A DNA stretch of 11,281 bases. It comes from Krumholzibacterium sp965370495 (lineage in GTDB: Bacteria; Krumholzibacteriota; Krumholzibacteriia; Krumholzibacteriales; Krumholzibacteriaceae). Within the stretch, counting starts at the first letter, position 1; each line of letters starts with the position of its first letter. The position numbers and the translations under genes are program-made. Below are positions 1 through 6,993 of the stretch, in pieces. The notes below the pieces were generated by a model. That model was given only the letters and a program-made list of their open reading frames with translations. It was not told the DNA's origin and ran no database searches. Where the stretch lies: positions 1 through 11,281 of the forward strand of contig CBDUUV010000081.1 of assembly GCA_965370495.1 (NCBI GenBank), read 5' to 3'.

Positions 1-13
1 CTGGAATAATTCA

Positions 14-2137
14 TCACTTACCCCCCCTTTCGATCCGGAAGGACTGCTCGCCCCACGCCTTCGCTTCATCGATAGCACGTTTGAAGCCGCTGTAACCTCC
101 AGGCGGAATCTGGCGCCTCATTACCATGGCTCGCTGCGTAATCACAAGGTCACGTTTATGCATCCTGCTGGTCCCCTTGAAGCTGGCGTATGTCTCGTTG
201 ATCTCACCTGAAGAAGGAGGATCAATAACCCTGAATCCTCCGGGCAGCCGTATTTTCTCGGTTCCATCTATAAGCTGTGTATAATAGAGAAAGATATCCG
301 TTTCCCGTTTTTTACCCCAGTCAATCGTCCCGGCACGAAAGAGGTTCCCGTTATTCAGCACGACCTGCATCATCGGGCTTTTGAATTCGAATCCGCCATC
401 CACAGGCAGCGCGAACCGTGGAATTCGATAACTGGCCTTAAGCCACATGTCCCTGCTGAAATCATCCGGCGCAAGGTATTCAAACCGGACATTCTCGACA
501 CGGTCACTGACATGAGAAAGAAGTTCAGCAATGGTCATGGCCAGGTCCTGGCGGTGACTGCGGTTGATGATCCTTCGCAGCCTTCCGTCGAGAGCCCCCG
601 AGCCTGAAAACATGAACGTCCCTTCGAGAGTCCCGTCGCCCAGCAGCCTTGCATCGTGCTCGATACGGAGCGGGGACTCTTCCGGAGGGCTGTATGCTAT
701 TCTCGACAGGGATTCACCTTCCGGGGTACCGACCAGGTAGTGCTGCTCGGCTTCGAGCAGTGACCATATATCATTGTTATACGGTACCCAGGTCGGATCA
801 TACATCGTAAAGGAACCATCGTCCTTCATCAATGCGCACACGCAGTGATTGAACTGGTCGGCGGGCAGATCGTCGATACGGCTGCCTGCCATTGTCATAG
901 CTGCAAAGCTGTTCATTCCCGCGGCCCGCATCATGGTTATCAGCATGCCGGCGATGTCTTTGCACACGCCGCTCCTCTGCTCAAATATCATACTGCCCGG
1001 ATGGAGAGTAAATCCTTCGCCCTCACCCATCGTCTGGCCGCTGTAGCGGATATTCTGGGCTACCCAGTGAAGAAGCTCCTTTGCCCTGGCCTCTTCCGAT
1101 GATTTCATGACGCCAGCCACACGAAGTATCTCGTCCACCTTGGCCTGAATATCGGCAGTAACCTCGAACTGGTTCCGGTTCACATCGAAGAACCAGCGGC
1201 TTTTCGCCTCCCAGCTCTCGGCCGTAGCCATTACCACCTTCGCCACAAAATCACTCGGGGAAGGCTGGCTGGGTTCCCGTACCATGGGCGGCAGGTTCAG
1301 TCCCCACCAGGCATATTCGGTCGTATCGCCTGTATAAGAGGTGCTGGAATACAGCGGCCCGTTGTAAATTTCGGAGTGCAGACGCTTGTCCGAAGGCAGG
1401 ATGAGAATATATTTCTTTTCGATGATCGGAGCCGGGCCGCTGAACAGCACTATATCAAAATACTCTCCCGGCATCGGTGGTATGTACCGCTCGTCATCAG
1501 GGGCCTGTACGCTTGTCCCGGCACCGCCAGTATAGCCGGAACCAGCAGCAGGGGCTCTATCCACTCCAGTTCCACCAGCGCTTGCGTTATTTTCAGCACC
1601 GTTTAGCAGCGCATATGTAAATCCCTTCCGGAATACCTTTATCTCGATACCATCATTTACATACAGCCTGGGCAGCTGAAGAGTCTTGATACGATCCTTC
1701 CAGTAGATAGCAGCCTGGGGCGCCGGCAAGTCGTGTACTTTCGACACATCGACCGGGATTCGTTTACCATCCCTGATGATATTGACTTCCTGCACCTCAA
1801 TGTAGCTGCTTTGCGGATCGAAGTTCCACCTGAGCACCGACTGGCCGCGCAGGCCGGCCGGTGTAAGCACCTTGCGAAGAATATAGCTCTCGACACAGGT
1901 AACGCCCGAAGGTTTTACACGGTTGATGGCGTGATCGCAGATAATTACGTAGCTCGCGCTCCCATGATCCGCAGCGACGCCCGCGTCCGCCACGCGTGAG
2001 AAGACATCGGGTGGCAGGCGGTCGCCCGGCGGGAGATTGCCTTCGCCTGCCTCGGGAGCAGCCATGGGAATAGTAAGTATGAGCACGGCGATAGCCACGC
2101 TTAAACGGCTGAGTCTTGTCCACCTGTTGTTCTGCAA
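14..2137 (-). CDS. Exported DUF3857 / transglutaminase-like domain protein
   Basis: Probable envelope protein with an N-terminal DUF3857-like beta domain and a transglutaminase/cysteine-protease-fold core; the substrate is unknown. Counting from the longest ATG (2215, 733 aa), the papain-like triad is visible as Cys418 in RSGVCKD, His457 in QFNHCV and Asp473 in MYDPTW. A Sec signal follows the basic stretch RWTRLSR, with a hydrophobic core around residues 38-51 and probable cleavage after APEA. Start choice: a TTG at 2137 (residue 27 of the long form) sits 5 nt after a perfect AGGAGG (2143-2148) and gives a normal-length signal peptide (707 aa). The upstream ATG at 2215 has no good SD and would add 26 unlikely residues. 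A Gly/Ala/Ser-rich insert (about residues 205-240) interrupts the N-terminal domain. A run of seven C at 21-27 lies just inside the 3' end. The gene is divergent from fbp. The fold assignment is firm; the role is unknown. Confidence 0.85.
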   Translation of the reverse strand: MQNNRWTRLSRLSVAIAVLILTIPMAAPEAGEGNLPPGDRLPPDVFSRVADAGVAADHGSASYVIICDHAINRVKPSGVTCVESYILRKVLTPAGLRGQSVLRWNFDPQSSYIEVQEVNIIRDGKRIPVDVSKVHDLPAPQAAIYWKDRIKTLQLPRLYVNDGIEIKVFRKGFTYALLNGAENNASAGGTGVDRAPAAGSGYTGGAGTSVQAPDDERYIPPMPGEYFDIVLFSGPAPIIEKKYILILPSDKRLHSEIYNGPLYSSTSYTGDTTEYAWWGLNLPPMVREPSQPSPSDFVAKVVMATAESWEAKSRWFFDVNRNQFEVTADIQAKVDEILRVAGVMKSSEEARAKELLHWVAQNIRYSGQTMGEGEGFTLHPGSMIFEQRSGVCKDIAGMLITMMRAAGMNSFAAMTMAGSRIDDLPADQFNHCVCALMKDDGSFTMYDPTWVPYNNDIWSLLEAEQHYLVGTPEGESLSRIAYSPPEESPLRIEHDARLLGDGTLEGTFMFSGSGALDGRLRRIINRSHRQDLAMTIAELLSHVSDRVENVRFEYLAPDDFSRDMWLKASYRIPRFALPVDGGFEFKSPMMQVVLNNGNLFRAGTIDWGKKRETDIFLYYTQLIDGTEKIRLPGGFRVIDPPSSGEINETYASFKGTSRMHKRDLVITQRAMVMRRQIPPGGYSGFKRAIDEAKAWGEQSFRIERGGK

Positions 2138-2256
2138 AACCGCCTCCTGTCTGCCGAATTTTTCAAGCTGGTTTTTCCCTGCTGATATTGGGAATGGTCC
2201 GATCCAGGAATTCATCCTATTTGAATCAGCCGTCTATGTCGATAATAAAGTCGGGC

Positions 2257-2285
2257 TTGTTACATTCGCTGGAATCTGTTATACC
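2257..2285 (+). promoter_or_regulatory. Putative sigma70-type promoter of fbp, overlapping a possible divergent -10
   Basis: On the plus strand TTGTTA (2257-2262) is followed after 17 nt by TATACC (2280-2285). A TG at 2277-2278 makes it an extended -10. Transcription would begin near 2292, leaving a leader of about 48 nt before the fbp ATG at 2340. Read on the minus strand the same bases give TATAAC (2283-2278), a 5/6 match to a -10 for the divergent transglutaminase gene, but its -35 is poor. Assigned by eye from consensus only. Confidence 0.4.
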
Positions 2286-2339
2286 TTTTCTGCGTCAGAC
2301 ATGAACCGACATTTACGCTGTGCTGAGAGGATTTCCGCG

Positions 2340-3335
2340 ATGAAACTGGAACAAAGTTTCAGCGATTTCATGCTGCACCACCAGGAACACCACAACCGCA
2401 GTTACAATTTCCTTGTACTCCTCGAAGCCATCCAGACTGCCGCCAAATACATCCAGTATTACTATCAGACAGGTTCGGTCAAGAACCTGATGGGAGAAGC
2501 AGGCATCACCAATGTCCAGGGTGAAAGCGTGATGGAGATGGACGACATCACTAACGCGATCGTCCTTCATTACCTGCGGCGCTCGAACCAGGTAATCTAC
2601 GCCATCACAGAGGAAGAGGCCGAACCGATTCCTCTCAATGAGGACGGAGGCCGCTATTTCCTTTATTTCGATCCCCTCGATGGATCGAGCAATATCAGGC
2701 ACAACCTTCCCGTCGGCTTCATGTTCGCGGTTGCCAAACGGAACCTGGAAGGACCCGAGGATGGTCACTTACGCAAAGGATCCGAACTTCGCGCTGCGGG
2801 AATCTTCCTCATCCCAACGGGCGTTTTCACCCTTGCCCTGGCCGATACCGGTGTCTTCCGTTTCCACCAGGACGAAACGATGACGTATGTCATACCCGAC
2901 AATTCAAAGCAATTGATCTTCCCCGAAAATACGAAGACGTGGGAACTCTCCTTCAACGCCTCCAACTGCAGGACTTTTTCCGAAGAAGTTCAGAACTGGA
3001 TCGAGGAACACGGGCCAAAATACAACTTCCGTTACATGGGAGCCCTGGCTGGAGACTTCCATCGTCTCCTTTCCAATGGTGGAATGTTCATGTACCCGGC
3101 AATCGTCAACCATCCCAGGCCGGAAAAAAACCGCCTCAAAGGGAAGCTACGCCTCCTCTACGAGGCTGACGTCGCTGCTTTTATCGCAAGGGAAGCAGGA
3201 GGAATGGCAATCGACGAGGAAGGAAACGACATTCTGGAGATCACTCCCGAATCCCCGCACCAGCGCACCGCTCTCTATGTCGGCTCCCGGCCACTGGTCA
3301 AAAGCATCCAGAAGCAATTGCGGAAAAAGGCATAA
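2340..3335 (+). CDS. fbp: Fructose-1,6-bisphosphatase class I
   Basis: Hydrolyses fructose 1,6-bisphosphate to fructose 6-phosphate and phosphate, a cytosolic and irreversible step of gluconeogenesis. The 331-aa product is the usual length for class I FBPase. Visible landmarks are QGESVMEMDDITN (60-72), the metal-binding acidic run ITEEEAEP (89-96), the signature DPLDGSSN (111-118), the YMGALAGDFHRLL region (232-244), LRLLYEADVAAFIAREAGG (270-288) with the metal-ligand-type Glu275, and HQRTALYVGS near the C-terminus. Start choice: the ATG at 2340 has GAGAGG (2325-2330) 9 nt upstream. The open frame continues back to 2037, but that extension overlaps the divergent gene and its promoter and has no FBPase homology I can see. 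An in-frame ATG at 2301 is possible but has no good SD. The gene stands alone, convergent with the operon to its right. The function is confident. Confidence 0.95.
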   Translation: MKLEQSFSDFMLHHQEHHNRSYNFLVLLEAIQTAAKYIQYYYQTGSVKNLMGEAGITNVQGESVMEMDDITNAIVLHYLRRSNQVIYAITEEEAEPIPLNEDGGRYFLYFDPLDGSSNIRHNLPVGFMFAVAKRNLEGPEDGHLRKGSELRAAGIFLIPTGVFTLALADTGVFRFHQDETMTYVIPDNSKQLIFPENTKTWELSFNASNCRTFSEEVQNWIEEHGPKYNFRYMGALAGDFHRLLSNGGMFMYPAIVNHPRPEKNRLKGKLRLLYEADVAAFIAREAGGMAIDEEGNDILEITPESPHQRTALYVGSRPLVKSIQKQLRKKA

Positions 3336-3367
3336 ACCCTTCCAGATCCGGGAATTTCAACTACTCG

Positions 3368-3405
3368 GATGGGAGAACACATATTGATCCTGCCCTGTTC
3401 CCATC
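3368..3405. terminator. Weak stem-loop in the convergent fbp / C69 gap
   Basis: GATGGG (3368-3373), a two-base bulge (AG), and AACA (3376-3379) can pair with TGTT-CCCATC (3396-3405), making a 10-bp interrupted stem with a 16-nt loop between two converging genes. Position suggests a shared transcript end, but no T-run follows on either strand, so it is not a canonical intrinsic terminator. A second 6-bp pair, GGCCGT (3413-3418) with ACGGCC (3438-3443), overlaps the stop codon of the C69 gene. Confidence 0.25.
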
Positions 3406-3435
3406 ATCCTGCGGCCGTGCTTTTCGCCTGCGCTC

Positions 3436-5079
3436 CTACGGCCTCACACGATTGTTCGTGTATTTCACTATCAATTGATCCCTCAGTTCAGAATACATCC
3501 TGTGGATCTTTTCCATCCGCTCCAGTGTGATGCCCGTAAGGTATTTCTTCGCTCTTTTCGGGCTCTTTGCATAGAGGGCCAGAGCCTTGTCGTCGATCGC
3601 CGCCTGCTCCTCGAAAAACGCCGCTTCCAATGGATCGCGGACAGCTTTGACATCCTTAATCGCTTCCTGCCACTTGAGATACAAAAGGTTATCGACGAAA
3701 TCTATTGCCCATCTGACTGACTCCCCGGAGTATTTCTCAGGGTCCCAGACCTGATATGAACTATGGATTTTCCGCACCCCTGTATATATCGGCACATACG
3801 TTCCGACATGCTGGTTGTCGACAAAGAACCAGTATATACCGCCGATCTCGTCGGGCAGCCAGCCACGCAACTGTGCGATCATACCGTACCCGCCCTTTGA
3901 TACGTTCCTTCGAAAATCTATGTCCAGCAGGTGCCGCATATCCGGTGTGGGAAACGGCGTGGCAAGCGGGCTCTTGACAAGGTTGCCTTCATCGTCCGGC
4001 ACAAGCCAGTCCTGGTCACCTGTCATATCATAGATCGTCCCCTCGAAAGTCGATCTCTGGAAAGCCATTATATCCTGGACAGATATCAGTGTATCGGGTC
4101 TTGCGGAGAAGGGATAAAGCGAAAGAGGCTCTACGTACTGATGATACGAATCGTACTTGTCGTGAGGGCTCTCGACGCCCCTGTCCGGCCACTCCCTCAA
4201 TTCCGGGCAGAATGTGCTGTAGAAAAGCCAGAATCGGCTTGTCGCCCACTCCCTCGGCAGAGGCGCGTAGATCTCCTGCCAGATAAACGGTTTCCCGCTG
4301 CCGGGATCATACCACCCGTGATCGATCGCGACCTGCATATAGTTTTCAGATACCAGGTAAATGTCCGGTTGCGTGAGATCGATCTCCTTCATGATACTCC
4401 AGTTAGGTACCATAACTATATGATCGTCCTCGATACGACGCGCGGCCCACAGGGCTCCGAGTTCGCCGCTGCTCCGCGTCCATCCCGGCCCGATACTGAA
4501 GAGTTCGAGTATCCACGCTTCACCTGGATCTGCAATAGCAAGGGTTTCTGATCCAGTGCCGCAGGATGGGAGAAAACCGTATTCCTCGACGAGCGAGGTT
4601 ATAAGTTCTACGGCGCCGCGTGCTGTCCGGCACCGCTGAAGGGCGAATACCATTGCCTGCTCAACGGTGATTATCTGTTCTCCGGCGCCCTTTTCGAGGC
4701 CGAGTTCTTCCCTCTGGCTGGTCGTGCTTTCCCCGATCGCCAGCTGATGTTCGTTGATGTGCGAATACCCGGAGTGGAAATACGCGAAAGTCTCCTCCAC
4801 CTGCGGAATATGACCGATAATTTCCCACTCGCCATGCGCAACCGCCGGGTCCTGCAAACCGAAGAAAACCGCGGCCATGATACCCTTTTTGAATCTTGAC
4901 CCGGGGACAAAAACGAGCCGCGAGTTGTCACAGGCATCCGTATGTGAGTTTACCACCGAACCGTCTACCGTGGCATCTTTTCCAGCCACGATGATCGTGC
5001 AGCAGATTCCGGGTGATGATATCTGCGCCAGGGATAAAACAGCCAGAGATACAAGAAAGATCCTGCGCATGGTTTCCAT
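3436..5079 (-). CDS. Secreted C69-family (PepD/U34-type) dipeptidase
   Basis: Ntn-hydrolase peptidase of family C69, whose members cleave dipeptides with an N-terminal cysteine nucleophile. The N-terminus has a signal peptide (basic MRR, then FLVSLAVLSLAQI) running straight into CCTIIVAGKDATVDGS (26-41). This matches the C69 start pattern C-T-x-x-x-x-x-K-x-A-[ST]-x-D-G-S, so Cys27 would be the nucleophile exposed by signal removal; Cys26 just before it is unusual. The predicted location is periplasmic or extracellular. At 547 aa it is in the range of the longer exported C69 proteins. ATG 5079 is used here; ATG 5070 (MRRIFLV) is an equally sensible signal-peptide start. The SD area is a GC-rich inverted repeat (see 5080-5100). 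It lies only 31 bp after the upstream dehydratase gene, so it is probably the last gene of the operon. Its link to carboxylic acid metabolism is unclear. Confidence 0.85.
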   Translation of the reverse strand: METMRRIFLVSLAVLSLAQISSPGICCTIIVAGKDATVDGSVVNSHTDACDNSRLVFVPGSRFKKGIMAAVFFGLQDPAVAHGEWEIIGHIPQVEETFAYFHSGYSHINEHQLAIGESTTSQREELGLEKGAGEQIITVEQAMVFALQRCRTARGAVELITSLVEEYGFLPSCGTGSETLAIADPGEAWILELFSIGPGWTRSSGELGALWAARRIEDDHIVMVPNWSIMKEIDLTQPDIYLVSENYMQVAIDHGWYDPGSGKPFIWQEIYAPLPREWATSRFWLFYSTFCPELREWPDRGVESPHDKYDSYHQYVEPLSLYPFSARPDTLISVQDIMAFQRSTFEGTIYDMTGDQDWLVPDDEGNLVKSPLATPFPTPDMRHLLDIDFRRNVSKGGYGMIAQLRGWLPDEIGGIYWFFVDNQHVGTYVPIYTGVRKIHSSYQVWDPEKYSGESVRWAIDFVDNLLYLKWQEAIKDVKAVRDPLEAAFFEEQAAIDDKALALYAKSPKRAKKYLTGITLERMEKIHRMYSELRDQLIVKYTNNRVRP

Positions 5080-5100
5080 AGGGAGGGGTCCCCCTCTCCT
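5080..5100 (-). promoter_or_regulatory. Ribosome binding region folded in a GC-rich inverted repeat
   Basis: Read on the minus strand, AGGAG (5100-5096) is 16 nt from the ATG at 5079. The bases between hold GAGGG and CCCTC arms (5096-5092 and 5087-5083) around a 4-nt GGAC loop. The GAGGGG part could itself serve as SD at 11-nt spacing but is inside the stem. Folding would either hide it or bring the upstream AGGAG closer to the start. A translational effect is inferred, not shown. Confidence 0.35.
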
Positions 5101-5110
5101 TCAAGTTAAG

Positions 5111-6886
5111 CTAATTTTCCTTGATCCAGTTAACCAATCCACCGGCCGCAAAGATAGCCATCAGTTCATCAGGCAGCGGAGTAAACCTGAATTCCCTGTC
5201 ATTCACCCTGATCGTTCCGTTTTCCAGGCTGACATCCACTCTGTCACCGGCAGTATAAGCATCCACCACTTCGGGCAATACAATAATGGGAAGCCCCTGA
5301 TTGACGGAAGACCGATAGAAAATACGGTTGACGGATTTGACGATTACGGCTTTCACACCAGCATGGGCCAGTCCTACCGCGGGATGTTCACGCGAGCTTC
5401 CGCAACCGAAATTTTCGCCGGCTATAACAACATCGCCTGGTTGTACATTCCTTGTGAAATTCTCATCGAAATCGACAAACAGGTGCGGCATTATTGCTTC
5501 CGGGTCCGAGCTGAGTACCTGGTAAGTCAGGTTTCCGGCAAACATCTGGTCGGTGTTCAGGTTATCGACATCAGCATAATTCCAGGTCGCGTTTTCGCGG
5601 CGGTTGTCATCTGGCTGAATATATACGGTTGTGCTCTGCTCTTTGCCATACGGAAATTTATCGCTGAAGGACTTTCCGCGCGGGTCGGTGATTTCACCCG
5701 CAATGGCTGAATACGCGACACAGGCTGGAGATGCCAGAAATATCCGGGCTTCCTTGTTTCCCATTCTCCCTTTGAAATTCCTGTTTGCAGTGGAGATCAC
5801 AGTGAAGCCGTCAGCCGGGATTCCCTGCCCGGTTCCGAGGCACGGCCCGCAGGAAACAGCCAGAACGCTCGCTCCCGCGTTCATCAATCTGGCCGTAATT
5901 CCTTCTTCTATCATCTCAAGATAAATTTCTCTGGAAGCGGGAATTACAAGCAGCTGGAATCCGTCCGCGATTTTCCTGCCATCGAGAATCTCCGCGGCGA
6001 TACGGATATCTTCCAGTCTTCCATTCGTGCAGGTTCCGATAAGACCCTGCTGAAGTTTTGTGCCCTGAACCTCGGAAACAGCTTTGACGTTATCAACATG
6101 ATGCGGAGCCGCCACCAGCGGGAACAATTCAGCCAGATCGATTTCGATCTCCTTTTCATAAACGGCATCTTCATCCGCCCATACACCGTTATCTATCTTT
6201 TCACCGAGAAACTCTTCCAGTACCTGATCGGGTGGGAAAACAGCGTTCTTCGCTCCCATCTCAGATGCAAGGTTGGCGAGGGTCATCCTTTCCGGGATCG
6301 AGAGATGCCGTACACCGTCTCCGTGAAATTCGATACTCATATAATTCGCGCCGGCAGAACCGATCATTCCGATGATCCAGAGCGAAATATCCTTGGCATA
6401 GACACCGGGCTGGAGCCTGCCTTTCAGTATTATCCTGACGGATTCCGGAACTCTGAACCAGGTATTGCCGCGTTTCCATAGCCCCGCCGATTCTGTCCTG
6501 TCTATTCCCGCAGCCAGGGAGTTGAAAGCACCGGCTGTGCATGTGTGGCTATCGCTTCCAACAATGATCATCCCGGGTTTTGCGTGGTAGCTCATCACCT
6601 GGTGGCAGATTCCTTCTCCGACATCATGGAACTTTTTAATGCCCTGCTGATTCACAAAATCACGGATCGCCTGATACTGATTTGCCAGTTTGGCATTTGT
6701 AGGCGGCGCGTTGTGGTCGAGGACTACAACGAGCTGATCCGGATCAACCACTTTCTCTCCGCCCATTTTCTCGAATGTTCCTTTTATACTGACAGTGTTG
6801 TCATGCGTCAAAACGATGTTCGGCTGACGAAAAACTATCGCGCCCCTTTCAGCATCCAGTATTTTCTCTGCAAAAGTCCTGCCCAC
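5111..6886 (-). CDS. Fused LeuC-LeuD-type hydro-lyase, aconitase-like
   Basis: Cytosolic [4Fe-4S] dehydratase of the aconitase/isopropylmalate isomerase superfamily, with the large (about 1-400) and small swivelling (about 435-591) domains in one 591-aa chain. Cluster ligands are Cys286 (GTCTNGR) and Cys346/Cys349 (CGPC). Catalytic motifs are near complete: Asp57-His58 (VVLDHN), Asp112-Ser113-His114 (SDSHTC), Arg369 and Arg374 (ANRNFKGR), and Ser497-Ser498-Arg499-Glu500-His501. The SDSHTCTAG and NTWFRVPE wording is closer to aconitases than to LeuC. In the swivel-domain specificity loop (DNLNTDQMFAGNLTYQVLSS, 441-460) I see no arginine where aconitases carry the one binding a substrate carboxylate, so the substrate may not be citrate. 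The start is GTG at 6886, with AGGAG (6897-6893) 6 nt upstream. It follows the second dehydratase after 107 nt. Candidate reactions are citrate, homocitrate or isopropylmalate isomerisation. Family certain, substrate not. Confidence 0.88.
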   Translation of the reverse strand: MGRTFAEKILDAERGAIVFRQPNIVLTHDNTVSIKGTFEKMGGEKVVDPDQLVVVLDHNAPPTNAKLANQYQAIRDFVNQQGIKKFHDVGEGICHQVMSYHAKPGMIIVGSDSHTCTAGAFNSLAAGIDRTESAGLWKRGNTWFRVPESVRIILKGRLQPGVYAKDISLWIIGMIGSAGANYMSIEFHGDGVRHLSIPERMTLANLASEMGAKNAVFPPDQVLEEFLGEKIDNGVWADEDAVYEKEIEIDLAELFPLVAAPHHVDNVKAVSEVQGTKLQQGLIGTCTNGRLEDIRIAAEILDGRKIADGFQLLVIPASREIYLEMIEEGITARLMNAGASVLAVSCGPCLGTGQGIPADGFTVISTANRNFKGRMGNKEARIFLASPACVAYSAIAGEITDPRGKSFSDKFPYGKEQSTTVYIQPDDNRRENATWNYADVDNLNTDQMFAGNLTYQVLSSDPEAIMPHLFVDFDENFTRNVQPGDVVIAGENFGCGSSREHPAVGLAHAGVKAVIVKSVNRIFYRSSVNQGLPIIVLPEVVDAYTAGDRVDVSLENGTIRVNDREFRFTPLPDELMAIFAAGGLVNWIKEN

Positions 6887-6993
6887 AACTGTCTCCTTTA
6901 CATAATCCGATTCACCACTGTCCTGAACAACATTGAATATGTCGATTTAATCCGGTCGACAAGATATCACAGCTCAATCACTACCCATGCCGG

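Noticed and set aside
2037..2339. 101-residue N-terminal extension of FBPase
   Set aside because: Overlaps the divergent gene and likely promoter; the 331-aa form from 2340 has a good SD and the normal family length.
3931..4551. 206-codon plus-strand open frame
   Set aside because: Antisense shadow inside the C69 dipeptidase; Arg/Pro-rich composition typical of a shadow frame.
4877..5710. 277-codon plus-strand open frame
   Set aside because: Antisense across the end of one real gene and the start of another; no domain signal.
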